This document shows positions 1-11,180 of a stretch of 64,000 nucleotides of DNA, one piece after another. How positions within the stretch are numbered: position 1 is the stretch's first letter; each line of letters begins with the position of its first letter. Below the pieces are notes generated by a model, which searched no databases, had not been told where the DNA came from, and worked only from the letters and a program-made list of their open reading frames with translations. Source of the stretch: Microvelia longipes (lineage: Eukaryota; Arthropoda; Insecta; Hemiptera; Veliidae); assembly GCA_018340805.1 (NCBI GenBank), contig JACMZG010000008.1:13049506-13113505 (forward strand), read 5' to 3'. The position numbers and the translations under genes are program-made.

Positions 1-380
1 TATATTTTTGGGTGCCCTAAAATACGGTCGATAAACAACCTTGTTTGGTAAATGATTATCTAATGAATACGGTATGTGTTTGGTGACTGATGAATAAAAT
101 AATACGCGGAAGGTTTTATTGTTGTAACTGACCAACGTGGCTAGAGATTTATTTTTCATATTTGTAATTATTTCAATCTTTAAATACATAATGTTACAAA
201 TATTATGGTTTGTTTGTATCAATTATTTATTACAGCACAAAACACGGCCTAGTCCTGAAAGGTTAAAGTTTTTACAAATTTTGTTAGTGTATTGTAAAGA
301 AGTGTTTTCAAACTTAGTGATAGTCAATTTTTTCGGACTCGAAGTAGTTTGCTTGTTATATATTGTATTTATTTTGAACC
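1..380. other. Unassigned AT-rich leader before gypsy remnant
   Basis: No gene recognised. The 83-residue open frame at 137-388 has no visible domain and ends just after the ATG of the gypsy gag remnant at 381. By position this could be 5' LTR or leader of that element, but no LTR boundary, primer site or second LTR is visible. Confidence 0.3.
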
Positions 381-1393
381 ATGGCTGAATTTAATAAGCC
401 TGTTGTCTTAAAGTTCGAAGGAGATCGGAGGCAGGAGTTGGAAATATTCTTTTTAGCGACAGAGACTACCAAGAAAACAAATAAAATCCAAGTGGCGAGA
501 CCATTGAATTTAATAGGACCACAAAGTAGGTGTCTTTATAATACTCTGTAACAGTTAAGTAATTGTTAGGAAGAATGCTGAAGATATTCTGGACGCGCTT
601 GAACAACATTGTTTCCAAAGAGAAATGAAGTAAAGTGTTAATTTAGATTTTTTAAGCGTCATCAAAAGTCAGGAGAAAGTTTTTTTGTCCTTTTATGATG
701 AGATCAAAGAATAGGCTGTGGAGTATGAATTCAATGAATTGGAAGATCGTTTGTTGCGGACACGAATTGTTTTTAATAACTCAGAATTGCAAGAGAAATT
801 GTGGCGGTGTGATGTCGACTTAACTAAAAGTTTTAAACTGTTTTTGGCTTTTGAGGCTGGAGAAGTACAAAAAAAAAGATGTCTAAAAAATAGTGAATCA
901 ACGCCGCCAGTGATTGCGGTTAATGTTGGTTCATCGAAGAATATAGTTAGGTCTGGTAATTTTGCTTTGTTAAGATCTAGGGGTTATGTCACTTCCTTGT
1001 CAATATCTAGTGATAATGGTAGCCAGTCTGTTAATGTTTATAATACTTATGATATGATAAAAACTTTCGATTTTGTGGATATGATCACTTAATATGTAAA
1101 TATCCTGTTTTTAAAAGTAAATGTTAAAAAATAATGTATCTAGGTCTGTCAATGTAGTTAATGTTCAGTCTGGATCTGATGAGAACAGCTTTCTTATTGT
1201 AGACAATATTTCATATAATAATAATATTGAATCTCAGATTAAAAATTCTTCCTCATGGGTGAGACAAATTTTGGCCAATAGTACTAAATTGATTCCTTTT
1301 GAGTTATATTCTGGTTCCGAAGCTAGTATCTTGAAATTGAGTAATGTAAATGAGCCAAATTTACCCGTAGAATCAACTAACTGTAAAATGTAG
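381..1393 (+). pseudogene. Decayed Ty3/gypsy gag-protease remnant
   Basis: Remnant of a Ty3/gypsy polyprotein, broken into several frames. From the ATG at 381 the frame reads MAEFNKPVVLKFEGD, then a stretch ending IQVARPLNLIGPQ and LYNTL, which follows the usual gypsy gag order (membrane-like start, then 'KVQIATLLNIIG'-type helix). Frame changes and stops follow around 550-715. From 718 the frame contains EDRLLRTRIVFNN and LQEKLWR..DLTKSF, matching the gag 'DSLIRDRIV..LRERLL..DLTL' block. In another frame near 1064-1122 is FRFCGYDHLIC, a damaged zinc knuckle with its first Cys apparently changed to Phe. The frame 1121-1393 ends with SWVRQILANS...PFELYSGSEASIL, the retropepsin region, with the catalytic DTG-type triad reading YSG. 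No RT or integrase follows. Family assignment is by motif only; inactivity is clear. Confidence 0.72.
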
Positions 1394-2095
1394 TGGGTTT
1401 GTAAGTATGGGTATCTGAGTAGTTGGGTGGTAGGGTGTGTCAAAAAATGGTTTTTTAATAACTTGATTAAAAGAACTTGTTATATGTGTTTTAATAATTC
1501 AGGGTGGTCTAAAAGTCTGACCTTTCTTTACTTTTGAATCGTATAAGATACATTTTAGAAACTATAGGAATTTTTGCTTCAACCAGAAGGACACAGCGCC
1601 CCAAGGGCGTTCTACGAATTGTAACTTTAAAAAAAAATAACAAAAACAATAATAAAAAAAATAAAAACAACAAATTGAATAAAATAACTAAAAAAAACTT
1701 TAGTTAAAAGTAACAATAAAAAAAACTTTAATTGAAATTTAAAACTGGAACCCTTACTTTGGCCGTTCCTAGAAGACAATTTATTAGAGATGGGAAAAAA
1801 TGTTCAAGAATAAAACCCTAAACGCCAATAATAAATTTTTGTTTTTTACATTTTTACCCTTCAAGGCAGAGAAAGTATTAGTGATGAAGAAAATAATTTT
1901 TAAAGTATAAAACATAATTTATTTTACTTAAAACCCCAAATCACCGTTATTATTTGGATGTTTTTATTTTTTAGCGAATTTTCATTATGAAAATTGAACG
2001 CTTATGAGTTGTTGGATCGACGCAGTTGAGGGGGGAGTGAAGTGGAATCGGTTCCTATTGGCTTCCTGAAAATAACAAAAATATATGCCCGAAAA
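1394..2095. other. A-rich intergenic DNA
   Basis: No gene or clear repeat seen. It contains A-rich low-complexity sequence around 1620-1740 with short C interruptions. It could be decayed 3' sequence of the gypsy remnant, but nothing supports that directly. Confidence 0.4.
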
Positions 2096-2192
2096 AAGTT
2101 TATATATATATATTGTATATATATATATATATATATATTATATTATATATATAAATTAATATAAATAGTAAATATATATATATAATATATAT
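2096..2192. repeat. TA microsatellite, imperfect
   Basis: Runs of TA/TATA interrupted by short non-TA steps, forming a self-complementary tract. Shorter TA pieces recur at about 2475-2510. Confidence 0.85.
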
Positions 2193-3139
2193 GTAGTAAG
2201 AGTTTCTACCCTTTCGTATGGCGAACGATAACTCTCGAAGGCGTCGTCAAATTGGAACGAAACTTTGCAAATCGCGCGAGATGTTGTGGAGGTTACGAGG
2301 CCTATTGTTTATAAAAACATTATGACGTCAACAACCAAAGTTATGACGTCATGAAAAAAAAAAATTTGAAACTTGTAATGGCTTTAAAACAAGGTATTTC
2401 GTGTTTAGGTAGACGGCTAGCTGAATCGATTAAGACAATTTCAGCTCAATCGAACCATCACAAATGGCGCAAACAGTATACATATATATATAATGTTGTA
2501 TATATGTATACGTCTAGGTCCAAGACTTGTACGATATCTGTTAGGTTTAGTAGTGTTAGAGGGTGGGGATATAGTATAAAAGATGGACCTCTACCTCTTG
2601 CTCCATCCTGGTAAGCCTGCTGTCCCAGAGAGACAGGACAAAAATGGCTTCCACTAAACCACGCCGAGCAAAGCAGGCCCGTAAAGCGGAAGAACCTCGA
2701 AGTAGTCTTTATTTGGTCGAAGTCATTCTAAAACGATTGCGACCGGTTTCAGCTCAATCAGACAATCCTAAGATAGATGGTTCACTCCCGAGTGTAGTAG
2801 GAACACTCAATTGACAAGTTTGTGTTTATGATTAAGTTGGGGGCCTCATCACTAGAGTCTTTGAATAGCGCTAGTAGTAAAAATATATTTGCTCTATTCT
2901 CTACTAGATTGTGCTGTAGTATTTTTTTAAAAACAACAGTTGCCAATCGTTTAGTAAAATAAAATAAAAGTAAACAAAGATCTATGGTATGCTGTAGTAT
3001 TCGCGATGTATTTTTGTTTAATAAAACTTGGGGGCCTCATCACGCGAAGCAGCACCATTGTTTTCTTAAAAAAATAACAATAATTCATTTTTAGTTTTTT
3101 AGACTTAACATTTAAATTTGCTATCTGAGTATAACATCT
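2193..3139. other. Intergenic DNA with a short direct repeat
   Basis: No gene recognised. The 16-bp block TTGGGGGCCTCATCAC occurs at 2837-2852 and again at 3028-3043. GCTGTAGTATT also occurs twice (about 2914 and 2993), so this is a diverged direct duplication of unknown origin. The reading frame at 2351-2614 covers a TA tract and has no recognisable domain. Confidence 0.45.
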
Positions 3140-3215
3140 CGGGTTGGCGCAAACGGATAAGTAAAGGAAACAAACAAAATTGAAACTCTGACATTAGAGG
3201 TTCAAATCCAAGGGG
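3138..3215 (+). repeat. tRNA-like segment, possible SINE head
   Basis: An A-box-like sequence (TTGGCGCAAACGG, from about 3144) is followed about 55 bases later by a B-box-like sequence (GGTTCAAATCC, 3199-3209). Both resemble RNA polymerase III internal promoter boxes, and the spacing would fit a class II tRNA or a tRNA-derived SINE. I could not pair a proper acceptor stem or T-stem, so an intact tRNA is unlikely. A short T-rich tract follows at about 3247-3256. Confidence 0.3.
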
Positions 3216-3285
3216 GGACGACAGAATGGGTATGACTGAGAAAATTTTTTTTTTCACTTTTTACCAATTTATACGAAATTCTTAT

Positions 3286-3395
3286 AGAGCTTTCTTGGAT
3301 CACTCATCCATCGACTCCTCATGATTCTAGCGCTGAAAAGCGGATGGAAAGACTTGATTACCCTCAACAGCTCGTTGTTTGGTTGAATAAAAATA
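3286..3395 (-). repeat. Dispersed repeat, copy 1 (second copy at 14,028)
   Basis: The reverse complement of this stretch aligns by eye to 14,028-14,130. Both contain GTAATCAAGTCTTTCCATC, then CAGCGCTAGAATCATG, then a GTGATCC end. One copy is inverted relative to the other. Type of element unknown. Confidence 0.6.
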
Positions 3396-3685
3396 AATAA
3401 ATAAAATGTCAGAAATAAAAATATGTGACAGTTTCACGCTGTCACCACTAGACTGTACTACTTGAGCCTCCTGCATCCCATCAACTATTTTTTTTAAATC
3501 TTTGAGTGAGCCATCTATGTTAATATTGTTTATCTATGATCCTAAGTGACGGAAACGGTATTTTTATTTAAAAACATAAATCATGAATATATTTTTTGTT
3601 TATAATGCTTGTTAGTTTTAATATTATAGCATACTATTAATAATAAAGTATTAATAAAATCTTAATTAGTAAAATCAAATTTGTG

Positions 3686-3900
3686 AGAAAGCCTCTCAGG
3701 CCCGCGAAGCGGGCCTGTGTGGAGAGGCTGTGAAAATTCGCTAGGTACATGGCAAAATGCCATGTTACAAGAACAATAATGAACAACACTTCATACAAAA
3801 CAACAACAATGTGGCTGCGAAGCGGCCACAGGAAGGCCCCCGGGCCGCGAAGCGGCCCGGTGGGCCGACGCTGCGTAGCGGCTACGGGCCGAAGGCCCGT
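3686..3900. repeat. Cluster of GC-rich mini-hairpins
   Basis: In a region otherwise about two-thirds AT, this stretch packs several short palindromes: AGGCCCGCGAAGCGGGCCT (within a wider AGCCTCTC...GAGAGGCT stem), ACATGGCAAAATGCCATGT, GTGGCTGCGAAGCGGCCAC, CGGGCCGCGAAGCGGCCCG and CGGGCCGAAGGCCCG. A GCGTAGC lies at 3873-3879. Three hairpins have the loop core GCGAAGC (3704, 3817, 3847), known from DNA structure work as an unusually stable mini-hairpin. No reading frame or terminator role is supported. Confidence 0.8.
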
Positions 3901-5040
3901 ATTATTTTATTACTATTATTGATAAAAATCAAATAGCAAAATAGTTATTAATTTGGCCGTTGAATCATATTTTCAAGAAAAATGTGGGATCTAACTTTAA
4001 ATTTTGAAGTTAGGTGTCATAGGTTGTCATTGAGGCGCTACTCCCTAATGGTGAAGGCAAAGAATTAACTTCACACACATTATAGACATCCTCCAAAGTT
4101 TCAAAGATTTGGCTCATACAGTTCAAAAGTAAAAGGGGGGGGGGGGGGGGTTATGTCCACCCTGTATGTAGCCTAGAAACATGTATTCAAATTTAGGAAA
4201 ATAAAATTACTTTCCAACGTTTCAATAAATACGAGTCAATAAATCATGTCATTGTCAGTATTGTTGAGCAAGAAAGCACGCATTTCAAGTAGATTTAGCG
4301 CAGCTTCCGAATCTCCGTGCCAGAATGTTTTATACTTACTTTAGTTCCTTTTTTTAGATTTCAGTAATATACATTGTAGTATTCCACGATCAAAACATTA
4401 TTTGAGACCTTACTGGGCATAAGCTCTCTTGAAATTATAAACAAAATCTTAACTTTATTTAAGATAACTTCATATTTTATTTATTCTCCATGTTTTCCAT
4501 ATCCTTACTTGTTCGTTAGGCTTTATTGAGTTATATCATATATCAAAGAATTTTACTAATACAGGAAAACGTATTTTTTTCTGAGGATGTCGTAAATAAA
4601 TAATATTGTATGCATTAAGTATATGGAACGTGCATGATGTTAAAGGTTGTGCCTCTTTATTTTTTTATTTTCTCTGAAAAATATATAACCGAATGCTAAG
4701 AATGTTAATATATTTGAATATGTTATTCAGAATTCGAGCTTCGTATGGTGTACCAATTCATGTTTACGCTGGATACATATTATGCTTTTATTTCATTATA
4801 CAAGATCGTGTGGTTGAAATTTTCTCAGAAATTTGGATAAACTTGCTGTGAAGACGCGACTGATAAAAAGGTTTAAGTTCCAGACGTGTCACTTTTGTGA
4901 GAAATATAATGACACTTTAGATGCGTTCCTATCTTGGTGTGTGATATTCAGATACTGTGTAGGTTGTTGGCTAGGTTTTTAGGGTTGGCTACGTATTAGA
5001 GTGAATAAATGTATTCTGTATAAATAGTTATTATCGAATC
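3901..5040. other. AT-rich intergenic DNA with a 16-G run
   Basis: No gene recognised. A run of 16 G lies at 4135-4150. It is followed by TTATGTCCACCCTGTAT, whose reverse complement starts with an ACAGGGTGGAC-type end reminiscent of some insect DNA-transposon termini. No matching opposite end was found nearby, so no element is called. Confidence 0.4.
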
Positions 5041-5150
5041 GTAATGATAAAATCTGGTACAGGGTATCTCGAAACTTTTCCACGCCTTATCGAATTCGCT
5101 ATACATTTATCAAGACCACTTCAAACTCACTTCGCTGATCCTCATAATTT
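5041..5150 (+). repeat. Family A repeat, 5' fragment
   Basis: It contains the family A start (TACAGGGTATCTCGAAACTTT), a decayed CGAATTCGCTATAC and ACTCACTTCGCTGATCCTC. These correspond to the CGGATTCGCTACGCTCA and GACTCGCTTCGCTCGTCCTC blocks of better copies. It is cut by the TA-flanked hairpin element just downstream. Confidence 0.6.
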
Positions 5151-5164
5151 AAAAAAACGTCTTA

Positions 5165-5167
5165 ATT

Positions 5168-5230
<63 letters not shown>

Positions 5231-5433
5231 CATAAAACATTAAAGATAATAATAATAATAACTTACAGAGGGTGAAAATATAATTGTTGTGGATTTTAGA
5301 AATTTTCGACATACGTCTTCGTCGGTCTGTAGAGAAGGAAGTTTCCGAGCTACTGTAGCTGTAGCTAACTACTGAGTAGCTCGGAAACTTCCTTTCTCTA
5401 CAGACCGACGAAGACGTATGTCGAAAATTTTCG

Positions 5434-5517
<84 letters not shown>
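5165..5517. mobile_element. TA-flanked hairpin element (MITE-like)
   Basis: Two arms of about 55 bp (about 5299-5354 and 5377-5432) are near-perfect inverted repeats sharing CGACATACGTCTTCGTCGG and GTCTGTAGAGAAGGAAG, separated by a loop rich in GTAGCT. Long TA microsatellites bound the unit at about 5168-5229 and 5443-5517. The small open frames across it are products of the palindrome and the TA tracts. The form fits a non-autonomous foldback or MITE associated with microsatellites. No transposase is present and the family is not identified. Confidence 0.75.
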
Positions 5518-5519
<2 letters not shown>

Positions 5520-5569
5520 CCTTTCCTGTCTCCTAAAATTTGTTACACTCTCGTTTTCTATGACAATAC

Positions 5570-6560
5570 CTATTTAGAATTCAATTTCTCGCTTAGCTAT
5601 TCCTTTGATATTTAAAATCCTTTAAATGTCAAAGGATTATAAAAATATTTATATGTAGTCCTACATGCGTGCCAAAATTCGCACCGATTCAATTATTTTT
5701 CCCTGATTTATAAATTTATGAAACTTTTACCTCATTAATACCGAAAAGTTGTTTTCTGGACACTTGCGCACACATATTGCACACATACTGGAGATCATAT
5801 AAAATCTGAAAAGTATGAGTTAGATGGAATCCCGGGTTTCACCTATATTTATTTGGGTGTTGCAAACCCAATAAATGATGAAAAGTGAAAATAGAAGTTT
5901 TTTCATAAATGATACAATAATAAGGCCAAGCTGCTTTCAAACTAAACAGAACAGGTCATCGTGAAACCTCAAGCAAAATTAAACCGCAGACAATTAAAAA
6001 CCAATTAATCCTGTTCCCATTATTGGTACTTGGAATCACTTATAAAAGCTGTGGAGGGTTAAATCTGTTCTGTGGCTATAGGAGCATATACATTTATGCT
6101 CCTATAAATCGAAAACAAGTTATTTTTAAAAAAAATTAAGTTTACAGGCACAAAATATGTCTTTATTTAATTGTTTTATTTCCAACATTTACAAATAATT
6201 TACAACATTATATAAATAAATAAATTCTTATATATGTATTAAACATGCCACTTCTTTAGATTAGATGATCCCTTCTATTAATACTTATAATTCGCCACAC
6301 ATAAATTTACACAATGCATTCAATTAAATAGTATATAGATACAAAGAAAAATAGGGAGTCACATAAACTAAAGAAGTGCCATAAACATCTTATCAATATA
6401 GAATTTGACCATTAATAACATTTGGTTGCTGTGGTATAACTGTGGCTATCGGAAACGTAAAATCTTCCACTTTAAAGGCGAAGTGCCCTGAGTTGTGGAA
6501 GGAATATATATCTGTTATATATATTCCTATATATAACATATTATAGTCTGTTTATTTATA
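5570..6560. other. AT-rich DNA with small hairpins and a possible family A fragment
   Basis: No gene seen. At about 5650-5730 the sequence (GTAGTCCTACATGCGTGCCAA, then GATTTATAAATTTATGAAAC) resembles the middle of family A. Small inverted repeats: TAGGAGCATA/TATGCTCCTA at 6079-6104, and a TATATA stem at about 6501-6529. A wider pair of about 28-bp arms with TGCCACTTCTTTAG and its complement lies at about 6246-6273 and 6356-6384. Confidence 0.5.
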
Positions 6561-7500
6561 TTCACTTCTGTTTTGCCCCATATGGGTCAAACGGTCAAAC
6601 TTATCTGGTTAATATGAAACTTTGTTCAGAAATCAAATCCTATGCGAATAAAAACTGCTTATATGGGGAAACCACAACATGAGTCTTGAGTCAACAAAAT
6701 CTGGACTGTCTTGTAATTTAGAAAATGATCTAAAAAATAAAATACATTGCAATAAAATTAAAAATATCCAAAGAACTTATTTAAAGTGTTCAACTAATTA
6801 AAAGCTAATTACAAGTTATTTTTGTCTTCAATTGTTCTTTATTCCGGGAAATCATTTTGATTCTAAGAAGTTTAAAAATAAGGCAGTTAGTTAATTGAAT
6901 AATACTAATAAACCAGAGACGTTTTAACAGAATATCGACGAATAAGAATCAACTTGATGTTTTATTCAAAACTTGGTCCTGACTTTTTTGATTTTCTAGC
7001 ATTTTCATTTCTTTTTCCTTCATAGCTTGTCTTTAAATATGTATTTGACATTGTCGAGTTTTTACCATTTTCTGTTAAACTGACTTCGTTTTAATCAATT
7101 TGATTCGTTGAAGAAATATATTTATACAAAAATAACATATGGAAATATTTTAGATACATTTATTGAGAATTGTATTTTTTGTATAAATTTTATTTTGTTA
7201 CACAATATAAATTATACTTATATAGTTATATTAATATGTAGATTTGAAGATATTTTTCAATATAATTTTGAATAGTAATGTTTTGGACAACTAAACACCG
7301 TATCTATTCGTTTCTTTTGAAATGAATTTTGAAATGAAATCTATTATACTTTTTCAATTTTATAATTTTTGTATGAGTTTGACATCACAATATTTTAAGC
7401 ATGTCACATTTTTTTACAATACCATTGGTTTTCAAATTGTTTTATACATTGAAACGACAAAGAGTTTAATATCTTCTTGGTGTAATAGTAATACTAGCTA
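6561..7500. other. AT-rich intergenic DNA, nothing recognised
   Basis: No coding frame, repeat boundary or RNA gene could be supported here on either strand. Confidence 0.5.
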
Positions 7501-7638
7501 GACATATATACTAGGTAGGTGCCTATACCTGAAGGTGTAGGCATTCTTTTAATGCCTAAAACACCTCTTCTTCTGGGCGTCCCCAACGCTATCTAACCGC
7601 ATTCATTGTTGAATTAGTAAGAGTAGCCGCAATTTTGG

Positions 7639-8645
7639 CTAAATTGTCCTCGAATTCTCCATACTACTGGCAAAACTCTCAGTGCCGTCGGGAGTTCTGA
7701 GAAGTGCCTCCTCGAGTTCTAGCGAGATGTCCAAGACTTCGTCAGGCTTGTGTCTCTTTGAGGACGGTCCTCCACTATCCAGAGGGACCAAGGAGGAGGT
7801 AGATGATTTCTTATGGTCAATTACCGGAGAGGAAGAATCAGTCAAGAGGAATCGGTGATTGGATTCCTATTTAGAATTCGTGGAGGCTTTGAAACTACCT
7901 GTAATTATTCCAACCTCTTTCCTCCCCTTTTGGTCCTTCCACGAAGTCGGCAGAATTTTTATGTTTTGGGCCATGGGACGAATCCTTATCTTTCTTAGCA
8001 GCAGGTGGCATCTAGTTATTGGAGATTGTCGGCAGGTTTTTCCTAAACGTAGGGAATAACTTCTCTGGGGCTGTAGATGGCCGTTTGGTACCTAGGGATT
8101 TGGATTCCTTAGGATGGCTGCTGGCGGCTGTCAGCTATTGATTGTGATGTCTGGTTTATTGAGGTGGGTGGTAGCTCTTTGCTTGGAGCAGTCATTGGCT
8201 CTTTTTTGTTGCAACGTGTTGACTTCTCAATTCTCTAAGAAATTGTTTGTTGGAAACTGTATTTGTCTGTTCTTTATTATCCGCAGAAGGCTGATTTCTA
8301 GACATAGCCGTTAGCCCTGACGTTGAGGCAGCCAGTGGTCGTCTACTACTAATACTAGATAATCGTTGCTTTGACACGGCGGATTACCCCTTACCTTCTG
8401 AAATATCAGGCTGCTCCTTTTTTTGGGCGGTTGACGGTCCTTTGTTGTCTGCAGCAGAAGGCTACTTTCTTGCGATAGCTGGCAACCTGTTTCTGATCCA
8501 GGTTCTCCTTTGCCGGGCGTACCTAGAGGAATCCCTTCCTTTAACCAATGATAGATTTTCCTAAGATTGGGGTCTTGATGAAAAATTTCTTGCGACTTCC
8601 TAGCATAATTTCCTGACTGGGGGGGGGGGGGGTTGTAACCACAAC
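7639..8645 (-). pseudogene. Decayed Ser/Lys/Pro-rich ORF, possibly LINE ORF1
   Basis: Reading the minus strand from about 8645 down, three stretches look like former coding sequence. About 8635-8390 is open, with SQEIFHQDPNLRKIYHWLKE and GTPGKGEPGSETG. A second frame, 8377-8192, starts MSKQRLSSISSRRPLAAS. Then come broken pieces with TKRPSTAPEKLFPTF and MPPAAKKDKDSSHGPKHK, and finally 7845-7639, with VPLDSGGPSSKRHKPDEVL. Local base composition is less AT-rich than the flanks. The polar Ser/Lys/Pro-rich character fits the N-terminal part of many insect LINE ORF1 proteins, but I see no zinc knuckle, so function is not established. Stops and frame changes show it is not intact. A decayed host gene or exon cannot be excluded. 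Confidence 0.4.
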
Positions 8646-10734
8646 TAGAAGGTTGTCCTCGTCCTTACCCTACTGGCACTGTAGACAAGGCATTGACGGC
8701 TTGATTAAATTTGACTGGTCGGCACCCAGAGGATCTCCAGTTGGTAGCTGGTGAAAAGTAATGATCAGGAGGTGGAGGTCCTCACACTAAGACTAGTGCG
8801 AAACGACTTAAAAGGAAACCCCAACCAACCGCCAATATATAACTTTCCAGATTCCGCATCTTCTCTTCACCAATTATCATCCACAGAGGTTAACAACACC
8901 CCCCATGGTACTAACTAGTGACTTCACTTTACCCCTACAAACAACCTTCTCTATATGCATTATCCTTGGGGCAGAAGATGTTCAAGTCTGCCAAGATAAC
9001 TAAGGTAGTAACCTTGCTTACATATGGGACGTTGTCATAGTATATAATTATAATAGTAATGATAGTTAAACTACCTATGAGATAGTAGTGAAACCGCCTA
9101 TGTGCGTGTATTTGTAGCTACAGAAATTCCCTAAGATGTTATGAGCTATTCCCCAACTGAAATAAATATTTAGTTAGTTTCTATTCCATTTTGATTCTGC
9201 AGAGTTAGTTTTAAAGCTATCTTAAATCTTTGTGGTTAATTTCCAAATCATTCTGAGGCTACTATATCATTTGTACGGAGACACAAATTGCGTAGTGTTC
9301 AGACGGGAATTTGAAGGTTGAATTTAAGAGAAGATAATATGAACCTGATTCGGTGTGGTTAAATAAATAGTTAGCGAACAAAGAAAACCATTTTATAGGA
9401 ATCCTTTCCTACTTTTGCAGATCTAAAGAGTATTTTTTACGATCAGAGTAAAGGTTAAATGGAAAAATAATTTGTATATATTTCATGTCTTTCTAGTTTT
9501 TTCTTGATCTTAATTTCACTTAATATCACTTTACATCAGCCTTGTTATTAATCAGTTAAAAAAACATCCCATCTATCAGTAAGAAAAGAAAAGTTATTGG
9601 TTATAACGCTTCTTTGAGAAAATCAGAATACGCCTTAAGAATACTTTGTCTTCTGATAAACCTGACTACTCTTAAAAACTATTTTTAATAAATAACTACC
9701 TATACATTTATAACATTTAATTGTTTAACTTTTAGATAACGAGTCAGCTTTATTACATGTGAAAACCTATATCCTTCCGTATTATAATAAATAATGTATG
9801 CGTTTTAATAAAATGCTTAAATAAAAATACTAAGTCTGAGATAATGTTACCCTTGAATAAAAAGTAAAGAGGCAGACAGGGTTGATTGCTCGTCATTTAT
9901 CAGTGATGAGGGAGAATCGATCATTATGATTCTAATCCTTAATATCGCTGGGGACTTATCGGCCCTACCCCTTGGTTCTTTATTATAAAATATATTTTAC
10001 CATAGATCCTCCAATTTGTTGTACATTTTTGTTAAAAATTATATCCCGATAGCCTGAGTATCCCTACCCTCATTATCTATCATCAAAAAGAAAAATTGCA
10101 GAAAATTTATTCTTTCCTCTAGCCAAATTTATGGTATAAATTATAATAGAAGACCCAATGGTTTTGTTAAAAATGCCGTTTATGTGTTTTTTCTTTTTAA
10201 TTTGGCTGAGTAACTAGGAAAAAGCACAAGGGAATACTTTAACTGAATGTCTATGAGCTCTCTAGATTTTAAAACTCTTTATATTTTGAAGATAAAATTC
10301 TCTTTATTTTTAGTTGAAATTCTCTTTTGTTTTAGCAGCTGAGACGGTTATTTTTATATAATACTTCTTAACTTGAAAATAGGATTTTTAATTCAACCCT
10401 ACTCACTAATGAGTAAAATTCTATGTTTTAATAACCTAAGAACTTTTATTTAGTACTGGCGTGTTCCATAAAGTTAAATATTAATTCAACAAAGAATCAA
10501 ATCAATACTGGGTTTGATTCTTGAGATGGAACATATAAATGGAATAGCATATTATAAAACTCTTAAAAACCAAATTATTAGCTGAATAAATTTGTTAATA
10601 AAACTTGAAGAGGCTTATTTGGAACTGATTTGTGAGCTTAACAAAAATCTCTTGCTTATTAGTGTTTTTTAAATTATTTGTTGTTTTATTATTATTTCTT
10701 ATAACTCCATTTTGTTATGTACTCAGTGAAATTT
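8646..10734. other. Intergenic DNA, nothing recognised
   Basis: No gene or repeat boundary could be supported. A run of 14 G lies at 8619-8632, just inside the preceding pseudogene region. The rest is mostly AT-rich without long reading frames. Confidence 0.45.
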
Positions 10735-10766
10735 CATCATGTAGGCCGTTTCGAACCTACATGATG
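10735..10766. repeat. Small hairpin
   Basis: Arms CATCATGTAGG (10,735-10,745) and CCTACATGATG (10,756-10,766) are exact reverse complements around a 10-base loop. No role is known. Confidence 0.8.
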
Positions 10767-10906
10767 TTACGCTGCCATGTTACACATGCCTGCAAGGCTC
10801 GTACTCGCAGAGTAGAGACTTAGTACTCTGTGGCTGGCAGTCGGACGGAGTTAATTGGGGAGACCCGGGTTGAACAAGAGGTTGAGGAACTCCCATCCTT
10901 ACTATT

Positions 10907-11180
10907 AGACCAAGAGCCCAGGAGTGTTTTGTTAATAAAAAGTGTAATGGCTGGAACCGGTCTCAACCTTCCTGAAAAAGGATTTGCAATTCTGCCGACT
11001 CGTATCGGATGGGTGTCCCAGGCAGAACGCACTTTAGGGGTCAAAGGTTCTGCCTGGGACACCCGTCCATACGAGTCGGCGAAATTGCAGATCCTTGTTC
11101 AGGAAGGTATTTACGAAAAATTGAGACCGGTTCCAGCCATTACACTTTTTATTAACAAAACACCCCTGGGCTCTTGGTCT
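10907..11180. mobile_element. 274-bp foldback element
   Basis: Imperfect inverted repeat with arms of roughly 120 bp. The left arm starts AGACCAAGAGCCCAGG and the right arm ends with its complement CCTGGGCTCTTGGTCT. Both arms carry TTAATAAAAAGTGTAATGGC (or its complement), ACCGGTCTCAA-type sequence and GGTTCTGCCTGGGACACCC near the centre. Because the arms mirror each other, 80-120-residue frames open on both strands (10,830-11,192 plus; 11,062-10,820 minus). I regard these as by-products, not genes. No TSD was confirmed. Confidence 0.8.

Noticed and set aside
3686..3900. Bacterial repeat (REP/BIME) or contamination
   Set aside because: GC-rich palindromes suggest it, but the same GCGAAGC core is spread through insect-type repeats in the window, so the block looks native.
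5044..5615. Three frames rich in Tyr/Ile
   Set aside because: They are translations of TA microsatellites and hairpin arms.
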